Counted from the stretch's first letter, positions 48,055 through 56,814 are shown. The stretch is 64,000 nt of DNA from Colwellia sp. (GCA_013215385.1 JABSOY010000009.1:62001-126000); one strand, 5' to 3'. Notes: a model not told the origin generated them from the sequence alone. Numbers and translations: made by a program.

Positions 48055-48705
48055 ATGACAAATCATCTTAGTCAAAATCATTTATGTTCAGTAACTTTAT
48101 TGGGAAATTTAGTCGCTAAGCCTGATATTCGCTATCAAGCAAATCCCGTTGTTGCCGTGGCTGAATTAGTCTTAGCGACTCATAGTCGATGGTTTGATAA
48201 AACGAGTAAGAAATTTAAAGAATGGACAAGTTATCATACAGTTAAAGTAATTGGCGACATAGTTGAACGTTCACTTATTCACTCTCAAAAAGGTGATGTT
48301 ATTTTAGTACAAGGCTACTTACTTAATAGTCAAAAAGCTAATCGCGAAATATTACATGCAACTTACGCTCAAACATTCGAGAAAGGTTACGCACAATCTG
48401 TCAACCAAGTTCATATTAGTGGTGAGATTAGCAGTGATATTAATTTAGTGCTCACCGAGCACAATAAAGAATTAGTTGCGCTAAACTTAACGATAAATCA
48501 TTTGGTTTATTCACCCATAACCCAAAGAACTCAAAATATCTCGATTGAACGTTCTGTACATATTTGGGGTAAACAAGCGCATTATGTTAAAGATAAAGCA
48601 AAAGCAGGTGATCAATTAATCGTTGATGGTAAGTTAAGCTATTTGAACAACAGTAAAAAATCACAATTCTTAGATGCTCATCAAGTTATTTTATTGCAGC
48701 ATTAG
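48055..48705 (+). CDS. Protein with two tandem SSB-like OB folds
   Basis: A 216-residue protein made of two single-stranded-DNA-binding-like units. Unit 1 (~10-110): CSVTLLGNLVAKPDIRYQ, FKEWTSYHTVKVIGDIVER, KGDVILVQGYL. Unit 2 (~120-215): NQVHISGEISSDINLVL, NISIERSVHIWGKQAHYV, AGDQLIVDGKLSYL. In each, the strand order and the -G-D-x-x-x-V-x-G- ending match bacterial SSB. It lacks the acidic C-terminal tail of canonical SSB. This is not the house-keeping ssb. A role in DNA repair, replication restart or plasmid/phage interaction is possible. It is a single gene, 38 bases before a propeller-type gene. Confidence 0.75.
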   Translation: MTNHLSQNHLCSVTLLGNLVAKPDIRYQANPVVAVAELVLATHSRWFDKTSKKFKEWTSYHTVKVIGDIVERSLIHSQKGDVILVQGYLLNSQKANREILHATYAQTFEKGYAQSVNQVHISGEISSDINLVLTEHNKELVALNLTINHLVYSPITQRTQNISIERSVHIWGKQAHYVKDKAKAGDQLIVDGKLSYLNNSKKSQFLDAHQVILLQH

Positions 48706-48743
48706 TTCAACAAACTTCATATAAGTAGGACTGATATCAGGAT

Positions 48744-50849
48744 ATGGAAGTATTTAAACAGCGTAACAAGGTTTGCAGCACATCACTTTCGGTAATTACG
48801 ATTGTTGCTTGCTTTTTATCATCATTTTTTAGCTTTTCTGAACAATATCATCTCGATGTTTTGGCGGAATTACCCACACTTGATTCGAAAGATATTGTTG
48901 CATTAATCCCTGTACCTTCAGCCACGACTAATAGTAATCAATATTTTATTGCGAATGAAAGTAGTGAGATATATCGACTAAAGGGCAAAAAAATATCACC
49001 TTTTGCAAACTTTCAGTTAACTAAAAAAACGAATCAAGTATTCGAAAAATTAACCGCATTGACCTTGCATCCAAGTTTTGCCATCTCTGGTCAACCGGGT
49101 TACCAGACACTTTTTACTGCACATATAGAAACAGCAAAAATTAATAATAATGTTGCGCGCATTACCCTACTTAACAACCCTACATCTTTGCCCTTTGATG
49201 CGGTAATCACCCAATGGCAATTACCGACAAATAACCATGAATTACCCGAACGTCGGGAAGTACTACGCATTGCAGTACCGTCAATCACTCATATAATTCA
49301 AAAAATAGCCTTTAACCCCTACGACAAAGCTTGGCATGATGATTATGGTTTACTGCATATAGCATTATCCAATATTGCAGAGAATGTGCCGAAACAGCTA
49401 CAACCAGCCTTGTATTCAGGTGTTATTTTACGGGTTAACCCGGCTAAGTTTGGCTTAAGAAATTATACGGTGCCCAACGATAACCCCTTTTTTAAAAACA
49501 GTGATATTAATAATGAAATATTTATTTTAGGTAGCCAAAAAATAATGTCATTTCACTGGTCGAAGAAAAATGTCACAAAATTATTTGTTCAACATATTTA
49601 TGGTAGTAAACATTTTTTATCAATGGCAGGGAAAGGGGCTGACTGGCGAGTTAATCACCAAAATAAACATGTATCTGCCATTACTAATAAGGGTAATAAT
49701 CCAAATGAGCTTATTTTTTATAGCGGGAAAAACTTAAAAGACTTATCGGGCAGCATCCTATATTTATTAAAAAGTAACAAGGGTTGGCAGTTAACAAGTT
49801 TAAGTAACCCCGCTGAGCAAAATATAAAAACTGCCGGCGCTCAACATAACCAAACGGTTTCGTTATTTAATAACAATCAATTACCCTTGAAAAATGAAGT
49901 TAGGCTATTTACTGATCATCAAAATGAACCCTTATTGTTTGATATAACAAATAAACAATTATTAATATTCACTAACCTTGAAAAATCACCATCGTCAACT
50001 AAAAATAGACCTAACGAAGAGAGTGCAAAAGAAACAACCGAAAATGAAAGTACTAATGCTTACAGTACTTTATTATTAACTTTATTTTTTATAGTAACGG
50101 TGGTTATTTTTTATCGACTTGTCCCAGGAAACAAAGCGACTAAAAAGCAATTAAAAAAACAGTTTGCTCGTTTTGAGATAGATAAAACCAAAAATATAGT
50201 CTCTTTTTACAAACGTCATCAAATTGAAATAGATAGCCAACTTGCCATAACTGATATCGTTGAAAGTGAACTATTACTGAATAATTACAGCCTGAATATT
50301 ATTAATGTAGATTCCGATAACGGCTACAGTTTAGCAAAAGAAAATAAAACACGATCAAGCTTTACCGGTGAACACCGTAATAAATTAATTGAAGACGAAA
50401 TTCGACAAGTACATCTTTCTTTAACCGATAACAAGGGTAAAAGTTATATCGTTTGTATGTATTTACGTAAAGGAAACCAGCGATTTACTAAAACTAATTT
50501 TTTTGACATTTTAGAAAAAATGATTGACTGGAACTGGATTATTGCCAAACAATTAAATCCACAAGCGACCGAAAAACGTAAGATTGTAGTATTAACATCT
50601 CAGCCAGCAACTAAAACAGTGTCGCTGATCGCGAAAAAAAATCCGTCTACCAAGCCTGAACCTGTAATAGAGCTAAAAGCAGAAAGAACTCACACAAATA
50701 GTGAATTACACAATATTGCTGTTCATGATACCGAGCTGATCAACTCTTTAGATAAACTCGCTAATTTAAAACAGCAAGGCTTTTTAACTGAAGAAGAATT
50801 TAGCTTAGCGAAAGCGAAAATTTTAGTGGATATCACGCGTAACAAATAA
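48744..50849 (+). CDS. Membrane-anchored beta-propeller (sugar dehydrogenase-like) protein with SHOCT domain
   Basis: A 701-residue protein. An N-terminal signal or anchor (LSVITIVACFLSSFFSF) precedes a ~380-residue region resembling PQQ-type glucose/sorbosone dehydrogenase propellers (LTALTLHPSFAISGQPGYQTLFTAH, PALYSGVILRVNP, NDNPFF). A membrane helix follows at ~440-460 (LLLTLFFIVTVVIFYRL), then a cytoplasmic domain and a C-terminal SHOCT motif (LDKLANLKQQGFLTEEEFSLAKAKIL). The catalytic residues of true dehydrogenases are not obvious, so it may sense or bind and not oxidise. The TVP38 gene starts one base after its stop. Confidence 0.65.
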   Translation: MEVFKQRNKVCSTSLSVITIVACFLSSFFSFSEQYHLDVLAELPTLDSKDIVALIPVPSATTNSNQYFIANESSEIYRLKGKKISPFANFQLTKKTNQVFEKLTALTLHPSFAISGQPGYQTLFTAHIETAKINNNVARITLLNNPTSLPFDAVITQWQLPTNNHELPERREVLRIAVPSITHIIQKIAFNPYDKAWHDDYGLLHIALSNIAENVPKQLQPALYSGVILRVNPAKFGLRNYTVPNDNPFFKNSDINNEIFILGSQKIMSFHWSKKNVTKLFVQHIYGSKHFLSMAGKGADWRVNHQNKHVSAITNKGNNPNELIFYSGKNLKDLSGSILYLLKSNKGWQLTSLSNPAEQNIKTAGAQHNQTVSLFNNNQLPLKNEVRLFTDHQNEPLLFDITNKQLLIFTNLEKSPSSTKNRPNEESAKETTENESTNAYSTLLLTLFFIVTVVIFYRLVPGNKATKKQLKKQFARFEIDKTKNIVSFYKRHQIEIDSQLAITDIVESELLLNNYSLNIINVDSDNGYSLAKENKTRSSFTGEHRNKLIEDEIRQVHLSLTDNKGKSYIVCMYLRKGNQRFTKTNFFDILEKMIDWNWIIAKQLNPQATEKRKIVVLTSQPATKTVSLIAKKNPSTKPEPVIELKAERTHTNSELHNIAVHDTELINSLDKLANLKQQGFLTEEEFSLAKAKILVDITRNK

Positions 50850-50850
50850 C

Positions 50851-51519
50851 ATGCTAAAAAACCAAACGACCTTATTTTTATTTCTCTCGATATTTGTCGG
50901 TCTTGCTGTCGGTTTTAGCTTGCTGTTTTCGTTAGATGCCCTTCAAAATGAAAGTTTACAGCTTTGGCTACAAGGATTTATTCCTCAAAATACCTTAGGT
51001 TTTTTTATAGCATTAGCCATATTGTCTTTACTCACCGGTATAGGCCTACCTCGACAAGTTGCTGCTTTTTCTGGGGGTTATGTTTTTGGCACGCTTTACG
51101 GGACATTATTAGCGACAAGTGCCGCTACACTCGGTTGCCTTATAACCTTATATATCGCTAAAACTTTTTTTAGACAACGGGTGTTATCGACTTACCCAGC
51201 AAAGCTCAATCATGTGACACATTTTTTCGAAAAACACACCTTCAGTAAAGCATTGATCATACGTTTATTACCGGCAGGATCTAACTTTTTAACCAATGTA
51301 CTAGCAGGTATCGCTAACGTAAAAGTAGCTCCTTATGTTACTGGAACCTGCATTGGTTTTGTGCCACAAATGTTGATATTTTCGTTATTAGGGGCTGGAG
51401 TGAAAGTCGGTGAGCAACAGCAAATAATACTCAGCATATGCCTATTCGGTATTGCTTTAGTGTTTGGCTATTTACTTTATAGTAAAGAAAATAACCTCAT
51501 TAAAAATAATACCGTTTAG
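50851..51519 (+). CDS. TVP38/TMEM64 (DedA-superfamily) membrane protein
   Basis: A 222-residue polytopic protein with about six helices. It carries the SNARE-associated-domain signature: LSLLTGIGLPRQVAAFSGGYVFGTLYGTLLATSAATLGCLITLYIAKTF, then RLLPAGSNFLTNVLAGI and GTCIGFVPQMLIF. Members are linked to lipid scrambling and membrane homeostasis. It is co-transcribed with the propeller gene. Confidence 0.85.
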   Translation: MLKNQTTLFLFLSIFVGLAVGFSLLFSLDALQNESLQLWLQGFIPQNTLGFFIALAILSLLTGIGLPRQVAAFSGGYVFGTLYGTLLATSAATLGCLITLYIAKTFFRQRVLSTYPAKLNHVTHFFEKHTFSKALIIRLLPAGSNFLTNVLAGIANVKVAPYVTGTCIGFVPQMLIFSLLGAGVKVGEQQQIILSICLFGIALVFGYLLYSKENNLIKNNTV

Positions 51520-51549
51520 CTTTTATCTAGATAAGTTAAACTAAACGGT
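51511..51549. terminator. Bidirectional hairpin between convergent TVP38 and GMC genes
   Basis: ACCGTTTAG (51511-51519, containing the TVP38 stop codon) pairs with CTAAACGGT (51541-51549). A second palindrome (TTATCTAGATAA) lies in the loop. It lies between genes ending at 51519 and 51581 on opposite strands. Confidence 0.7.
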
Positions 51550-51580
51550 AGGCTATTTATGGCTAAACAACTAATTGAAC

Positions 51581-53293
51581 CTAAGCCTTGCTTGCTGTTT
51601 TCCAGCGCTGTTTTATATGCTCAGCTACCCGAAAAGCATTGGCATAAATAGTAAAAGTATAGGGTACGCTACCTCCTGTTGGCATAAACGAACCATCTGT
51701 CACATAAAGGTTATTTACTTCATGGGCTTGGCAATATTTATTGAGTACCGATGTTTTAGGATCATCACCAAATCGACAGCCGCCCGCCATTAAATTAGTA
51801 GCAGGGTAACTACTTATCGAACTGCTAATATTTTTTGCCCCCATACTTGCTAAGAGTTTTTCTCCTTTTTCAGCTAAATACTCTCCAACCACCATGTCAT
51901 GTTGATGAGCGCCTATTCTTACTTTGGCAACCGCTTGTCCCCATTTATCGGTAACTTCCGTGTCTAAACTAACAAAACAGTCATCGGTAGGTAACCAATC
52001 GTTAAATACTTCAAAACGTAGTGTTTTGTAAGTAGTAAACTCTGCTTTTAAGTTCTTTTGTAACTGCTCGCCCCAGACTAATTCATTTTTTTCATCAAAT
52101 TGTTGTCCCTGCGCTCGCGAGATAGGGTTTTGATAAAATAAGAAGTCGATAGTGCCGCCTTTCGCTTTACCTTGCTGATTTGCTCCTGAGAAGCTTTTGT
52201 CGTCTATTTGATACCAATCTTGCAAGGCTCTATTGATGAAAGGACCTACTTGTTTTAATTGTGCTTGTTTATCAACAGACAAGTCGGAATAGATAAAGTC
52301 TCCCTGCCCGGTACCGCCGCCACTAAACACTAAATTTTTACCTACTTGCCCGCTATTATTCGCTAAACCATTGGGGAATTTTTCTCCCTTAGAAGCAAGT
52401 AACAGACGCGATGTTTCTATCGCCTGACAAGCGACAACGTACATTTTAGCGGTGGCTATTTTCTCTCGTCCTTGGGAGTCGTAATAATGGATACCAGAAA
52501 TTTCGCCTTTCTCATCAGTGGCGATATGATAAACCTTAGCGTTCGCTCTAATCGTTAAATTCCCCGTAGCAACGCCATGGTTCAACAATGCCGCTCTACC
52601 ACTGCCTTTTGCGCCAGACGAACAACCATAACTGCTACAATAACCTGAATATTCACAGCTGTTTCGCCCCATCGCTGGCGTTGATAAAATAGCGCGAGGA
52701 ACGGGCATCGAATGATAGCCAATATTTTTTGCCGCGCTATCTATCCAAGCAGCCACTTGATGCTCAGCCAAAGGCGGATACGGAAATTCTGTTGAACGAG
52801 GCTCTTGGTGCAGATGCATCACCGTTTTACCTGAGACCCCAACTTCGCGCTCTACTTGTGCATAAAAGGGTTCCAGCTCATCATAGCTGATCGGCCAATC
52901 AACAATATTGGCCCCTTCAATGTCTCCGAAGGTTGATTTCAATTTAAAGTCGACCGGCTTTAAACGGTGAAAGTAACCACTCATAAAATTGGAAGAGCCA
53001 CCCACAACATTGCCATTCCAAAAGCTCCAGCCAGAATCACTGGTTGCTTCGCCTTGCCAATAGCTTTCACCGCTATCTGTTTGGTATTCTTCTTCGATAA
53101 CGTGTTGTTCATCAGCGAGCTTAGGATTGTATGAATCGCGCAAGCTTATTGCCAATTCATCTTTGAAAAATTCTTTCTCTGTTAACCATGGTCCTTTTTC
53201 TAAAATTAACACTTTCGCGCCAGCTTTCGCCAAGGTATAAGCCACGGGTGAGGCACCAGCACCACTGCCTACAATGCAAATATCAAAACTCAT
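51581..53293 (-). CDS. GMC-family oxidoreductase (FAD), gluconate/alcohol dehydrogenase large-subunit type
   Basis: A 570-residue flavoenzyme. FAD Rossmann motif at the N-terminus (DICIVGSGAGASPVAYTLAKAGAKVLILEKGPW), the GMC signature FWNGNVVGGSSNFMSGYFHR, and the C-terminal LYVTDGSFMPTGGSVPYTFTIYANAF. In the C-terminal active-site block the usual His-x-x-Gly appears as ATNLMAGGCRFGDDP, with Asn where His is expected. It overlaps the upstream gluconate dehydrogenase subunit-3-like gene by 4 bases (ATGA), so they form a complex. Substrate is probably a sugar, sugar acid or alcohol. Confidence 0.88.
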   Translation of the reverse strand: MSFDICIVGSGAGASPVAYTLAKAGAKVLILEKGPWLTEKEFFKDELAISLRDSYNPKLADEQHVIEEEYQTDSGESYWQGEATSDSGWSFWNGNVVGGSSNFMSGYFHRLKPVDFKLKSTFGDIEGANIVDWPISYDELEPFYAQVEREVGVSGKTVMHLHQEPRSTEFPYPPLAEHQVAAWIDSAAKNIGYHSMPVPRAILSTPAMGRNSCEYSGYCSSYGCSSGAKGSGRAALLNHGVATGNLTIRANAKVYHIATDEKGEISGIHYYDSQGREKIATAKMYVVACQAIETSRLLLASKGEKFPNGLANNSGQVGKNLVFSGGGTGQGDFIYSDLSVDKQAQLKQVGPFINRALQDWYQIDDKSFSGANQQGKAKGGTIDFLFYQNPISRAQGQQFDEKNELVWGEQLQKNLKAEFTTYKTLRFEVFNDWLPTDDCFVSLDTEVTDKWGQAVAKVRIGAHQHDMVVGEYLAEKGEKLLASMGAKNISSSISSYPATNLMAGGCRFGDDPKTSVLNKYCQAHEVNNLYVTDGSFMPTGGSVPYTFTIYANAFRVAEHIKQRWKTASKA

Positions 53294-54009
53294 GACTTGC
53301 TGCTTCCTTTTTTGATTGGCGATGAACGCTGCGCTAATAAATCTTCTGATTGAATAATTGTACTGGTATTTAGGCTACGAACTGTTGAACGTTTCGGTAA
53401 TTCAAAATAACGTTGCCCTGCTTTGGGTAACGGGAATCCTGCTTGATGCTCTAACCATTTCCAGCCTATGCCTTCTGGGTTTCCACCATATACAGGCGGA
53501 GATAACATTGCTTCAAAAATATAACCGAGCAGATTATTCAACCAATTTTCTCCTGCGGCCGAGCGACTGATCCCTCGAAGCATGGTTTCTTTTTCTACTT
53601 TGGTTAAGGTTGAAAAGCGCTTATTCAGTTGTTTTTTGGTGAAACCATTCAGCCAATCAACGCCCTTAAAAATAAAATCAATTTCTGCTTGTTCAGTAGG
53701 CTGTTGATGCACAACATTATATAAGTAAGTAAGTACTCGCAGTTCTTTTGCGCCCGGACCATTGGAAGATGCTGGTAACAAATGGTCAAGTACTGCATTA
53801 ATTGTTAACCATGGGTCAGTTTGTACAATAACAGCGGTCTGCTTCTGTACGTTTTTATCTAAAGCCATTACTGGCATTGCGGCTATGGCTGTCATTCCTG
53901 CCGCAGATTTTAATAGTTTTCGGCGTGAAAACTTAGTTAACAACCATTGCGGAGTTTTATAGTTATTATCAAAAAAATCGCTGATTTTGTTTAGTGCATC
54001 ATTTGTCAT
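53290..54009 (-). CDS. Gluconate 2-dehydrogenase subunit 3-like protein with Tat signal
   Basis: 239 residues from the ATG at 54009, chosen because AGGA lies 8 bases upstream; the longer frame would begin at a GTG. A twin-arginine signal (FSRRKLLKSAAGMTAIAAMPVMA, around residues 25-45) exports it folded, probably carrying the GMC subunit across with it. The rest (TINAVLDHLLPASSNGPGAKEL, LLGYIFEAMLSPPVYGGNPEGIGWKWL) is the family signature. No cytochrome c subunit gene is adjacent. Confidence 0.88.
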   Translation of the reverse strand: MTNDALNKISDFFDNNYKTPQWLLTKFSRRKLLKSAAGMTAIAAMPVMALDKNVQKQTAVIVQTDPWLTINAVLDHLLPASSNGPGAKELRVLTYLYNVVHQQPTEQAEIDFIFKGVDWLNGFTKKQLNKRFSTLTKVEKETMLRGISRSAAGENWLNNLLGYIFEAMLSPPVYGGNPEGIGWKWLEHQAGFPLPKAGQRYFELPKRSTVRSLNTSTIIQSEDLLAQRSSPIKKGSSKS

Positions 54010-54013
54010 GTCT

Positions 54014-54511
54014 TTATCCTTTTGTTGCACTAGCTTGCCATTTATTGAGAAAAGCTAACCACTGCTCCTTTGAATATTGCTCCCCCTCGAGCAGTTCTGC
54101 AGTATCTTTTGATAAAACCATTTTTCCACTACTCGTAGAAACATACATGTGTGGATAACCTAAAACCGGTGGCAGAGACTTCATAAACGCTTCATTTTCA
54201 TTAGTATCACTGACACTTATTTTTAATAATACAAACTCATCATGAAGTTTTTTATAAACGTCAGGATTTTTCAACAAGAATTCATCCATTTTTTTACACC
54301 AACCACACCAGTTACCACCAATTTCGATAAGTATATTTCGATTCGTTGCTTTTGCTAGATTAATAGCGGCACCAGCATCTTTAAAAGGATCGCTTTTTTC
54401 ATCGTACACTTTACTGTATTTCGGTAATTCTTCAGCATTAATAGCATGAGCAGACATTGATATAAAAAAAGAAGTCATTAAAACTGCAATAATAATAGGA
54501 AAACGTTTCAT
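54014..54511 (-). CDS. Secreted thioredoxin-like protein
   Basis: About 165 residues from the ATG at 54511 (MKRFPIIIAVLMTSFFISMSAHA, a good signal peptide); upstream in-frame ATGs at 54520 and 54550 are alternatives without better ribosome sites. The thioredoxin-like fold carries the redox motif GGNWCGWCKKM (Cys69-Gly-Trp-Cys72 from this start). GYPHMYVSTSSGKMV gives the cis-Pro region. It lies 4 bases upstream of the Tat-signal subunit gene, so it may assist folding or electron flow for that oxidoreductase in the periplasm. Confidence 0.83.
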   Translation of the reverse strand: MKRFPIIIAVLMTSFFISMSAHAINAEELPKYSKVYDEKSDPFKDAGAAINLAKATNRNILIEIGGNWCGWCKKMDEFLLKNPDVYKKLHDEFVLLKISVSDTNENEAFMKSLPPVLGYPHMYVSTSSGKMVLSKDTAELLEGEQYSKEQWLAFLNKWQASATKG

Positions 54512-54570
54512 AAATAGGCTCATAATAAATTTGATGTTCGCAAGATACATTCAACTAGACCTTAGTTAGA

Positions 54571-54594
54571 TTAACTATATTTCAAAATAGTTAA
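54571..54594. promoter_or_regulatory. 8-bp inverted repeat upstream of the thioredoxin-like gene
   Basis: TTAACTAT (54571-54578) and ATAGTTAA (54587-54594) are exact inverted repeats spaced by 8 bases, a spacing usual for a dimeric repressor. They lie 60-80 bases upstream of the minus-strand redox operon. Confidence 0.35.
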
Positions 54595-54708
54595 GTTGAA
54601 TGCTTTGAATGGCTCTATCTGCTTGAGGTCATTGGTTTATTGAATACTTTTCGTGTTTTAAGCGCGTTTTAAGTTTTCTAACAATTCTAAATTTTGATTT
54701 ATATACTA

Positions 54709-54732
54709 AAAAGACACTTGAAAGTGTCTTTT
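54709..54732 (-). terminator. Terminator of the prophage repressor gene
   Basis: An 11-bp inverted repeat (54709-54719 with 54722-54732) followed on the minus strand by TTTTTAG, 5 bases after the repressor stop. It also marks the left edge of recognisable phage sequence. Confidence 0.85.
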
Positions 54733-54736
54733 ATAT

Positions 54737-54985
54737 TTATGCTGCTAAATGTCTAAATTGCTCTGCAACGCTTGGGTCATCTATCTTTTCAGCATAGGCC
54801 GCCAAGTACACTTCAACAGGGTTTAAACCACTAAGTTTAACCATCTTATCCAACATTTCATTACTTGGTAATCTGCGCCCTGTTCTGTATTGACTGAACA
54901 TAACACGTGAAACACCAAGTTTTTGCGATGTCTTATTATCTGAAAAACCGTTACAGACCTTATCTAGTACGTCTTGAAAGTTCAT
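54737..54985 (-). CDS. XRE-family HTH repressor of the inovirus prophage (RstR/DUF3693-like)
   Basis: An 82-residue DNA-binding protein. The helix-turn-helix is SDNKTSQKLGVSRVMFSQYRTGRRLPSNEMLDKMV, then GLNPVEVYLAAYAEKI as the dimerisation tail. It is transcribed away from the replication gene. A 14-base sequence directly upstream of its start (54997-55010) recurs at 55123-55136, in keeping with operators. It is expected to keep the prophage quiet. Confidence 0.85.
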   Translation of the reverse strand: MNFQDVLDKVCNGFSDNKTSQKLGVSRVMFSQYRTGRRLPSNEMLDKMVKLSGLNPVEVYLAAYAEKIDDPSVAEQFRHLAA

Positions 54986-55211
54986 TTAGTCTTACCTGAA
55001 TATTGTTAGCTTTTTAAGTTTAGTGTTCTGTTAAGCAATTTGCAACATGATAGCAAGGGGTTTACATGAGTATAGCAAATGGTTTATCGTTTTTATGCTT
55101 TCGGGGTAAACGTTGTTTTAAATGAATATTGTTAGCACATTTGTTTTTTAAATCAGCCTGAGCCACGAAAGTCATTATTTAAAATATTTGGGTTTAATGG
55201 GATTAATCAAG
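54986..55211. promoter_or_regulatory. Prophage divergent control region with repeated operator-like sequences
   Basis: Two sets of repeats are visible. TGAATATTGTTAGC occurs exactly at 54997-55010 and 55123-55136. Between them ATAGCAA..GGTTTA occurs at 55050-55065 and 55072-55087, a 22-base period with three mismatches over 16 bases. TTGC/GCAA also makes a small inverted repeat near 55041. The layout fits operators and promoters for the leftward repressor and rightward phage genes. Confidence 0.6.
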
Positions 55212-55409
55212 ATGAAAGACATTTATTTTCAAAATGAAGCATGGGGCGATGTTGCAATACAGCATCAAGGCCAAGTGCATCATTTTACGAATTTAATGTC
55301 ATTAATTGCCTTTTTACAGCCTATCTATGGTGGTGACTTTAGCTTAATTGAAGTCACCGAAGATAATTACCAAGATTTATACGACTCAGGAGTATTCGAT
55401 GACCAATAA
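55212..55409 (+). CDS. Small acidic inovirus early protein of unknown function
   Basis: 65 residues (MKDIYFQNEAWGDVAIQHQG, ending YDSGVFDDQ) with a probable start at 55212; in-frame alternatives lie just upstream. It is soluble and acidic, with no recognised domain. Its last 11 bases overlap the Rep start at 55399. Small early proteins in this position are common in Vibrio-type inoviruses, where functions are mostly unknown. Confidence 0.6.
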   Translation: MKDIYFQNEAWGDVAIQHQGQVHHFTNLMSLIAFLQPIYGGDFSLIEVTEDNYQDLYDSGVFDDQ

Positions 55410-56814
55410 AATACCCTGCAAAGTCGATGCTTTATCGCTGACATGGTCACCTCAAGAGCTTTTACGCATAAAAGACCTTGCCAAAATTGGTGCATGTATC
55501 AAAGGCGATATTGTCACAAATTCAAAAAACGCAGCATTAACTAGACACTTACAAACCTTAAAAACTCAGAAAGATAGTGATTTACTTAGTGTTGCGGCTT
55601 TTGATGTTAATGGTTATCAGTCGGTATTGAACCGATATCAAGCGGCCTGTACTGAAATTACTCGCGAATTTAACAACAGACGTCATAAAGACATTTCCCT
55701 TAAAACGTCTTACCTCTCCAAGAATGAAGTCGCGGCTCGTTATGAATTACGTGAAATGCTCGACGGTGAATTAGAGGTTGATACTGCCACTAAATATGAT
55801 GACCGAATTAATAACCTACTCGACAATATCGGTGTCGATTTACTCGATGTACTTTGTTGTGGTGAAGCTGAAAGATTCGTCTGTCGATTAAATAATGTTT
55901 TCACCGCTGAGTCCTACATGTGGACAGTCGTAGCAAATTCAACAGGGCGTTTTAATTATCAATATTCAGCCAACCTTTACGCTGACGGTGAGCATGCAGG
56001 GATTATTGCTTGGGGCGGAAAAAACTTAGGCTGTTACGTTTCTTTTATGGGGCTAGGTTGTGATGCGTTAGACATGGCACGTGTATATCAAGAAATTAAA
56101 CATATACCGGCTATCAAAATAACACGTATCGATTTAGCTCACGATGACTTCGCAGGGAAGCGCTCGATTAATGTTGCAAGAAAGTATGCCAAGCAAGGGG
56201 GCTTCTGCTCGGGTGGTCGTCCTGCTTCTTATATGTATATCGAGTCAGGTCATTTAAACAAAAAAATTCAAAGTGAGTTAAAGAAGCAATACAAGTTTGT
56301 TCCAGACAAAGGGCGCTCTTTGTATGTTGGCTCCAGAGAGTCAGGCAAGTTATTACGTGTTTATGAGAAAGGTATTCAGATGGGTGACCCAAACGATAAA
56401 TGGGTACGTTGGGAATTAGAGTTACATTCTAGCCAACGCATTATTCCGCTGGATACCATGATTAAACCCAGTGAATATTTAGCGGGGGCTTATCCGGCTT
56501 TATCCTTCTTAAATGAAGAGCAAAACGTGATTAAGACCACGATTAAAAAAGCCCGTATGAGCATTGCTCGCATTATTGAAAACCAAGTTATCAGTACACG
56601 TAAAGCTATCAACATGATGCGTGTTCTATGTGATATGTCAGATAACCAGATAATCGATAAATTCTTATCAGGTGTTGTTGAACCTTATAGCAAAGCTTGG
56701 CTGCCCCAAAGGTTATCGATATCGATAACTGAGCAAGAATACTTGAATCAAATTAAGAATCAAATTAAGAACCAAGTTCAATTTGAAGAAGAAAACCAAA
56801 TTCTAACCACCTAA
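55399..56814 (+). CDS. Phage replication initiation protein (RstA-like, Rep_trans family)
   Basis: 471 residues from the ATG at 55399, chosen for the AGGAG 7 bases upstream. It overlaps the preceding small gene. Landmarks of the RstA/Rep_trans family are ITRIDLAHDDFAGKRSINVARKYA (metal/acidic region), GRSLYVGSRESGKLLRVYEKG and KWVRWELELHSSQRIIPL. It should nick the double-stranded replicative form and start rolling-circle replication from a phage origin. It is the largest early gene, followed 19 bases later by the ssDNA-binding protein. Confidence 0.9.
   Translation: MTNKIPCKVDALSLTWSPQELLRIKDLAKIGACIKGDIVTNSKNAALTRHLQTLKTQKDSDLLSVAAFDVNGYQSVLNRYQAACTEITREFNNRRHKDISLKTSYLSKNEVAARYELREMLDGELEVDTATKYDDRINNLLDNIGVDLLDVLCCGEAERFVCRLNNVFTAESYMWTVVANSTGRFNYQYSANLYADGEHAGIIAWGGKNLGCYVSFMGLGCDALDMARVYQEIKHIPAIKITRIDLAHDDFAGKRSINVARKYAKQGGFCSGGRPASYMYIESGHLNKKIQSELKKQYKFVPDKGRSLYVGSRESGKLLRVYEKGIQMGDPNDKWVRWELELHSSQRIIPLDTMIKPSEYLAGAYPALSFLNEEQNVIKTTIKKARMSIARIIENQVISTRKAINMMRVLCDMSDNQIIDKFLSGVVEPYSKAWLPQRLSISITEQEYLNQIKNQIKNQVQFEEENQILTT

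Noticed and set aside
48577-48591. dif-like string GCGCATTATGTTAAAG
   Set aside because: It lacks the central spacer between XerC and XerD arms and lies inside the SSB-like coding frame, far from the prophage edges.
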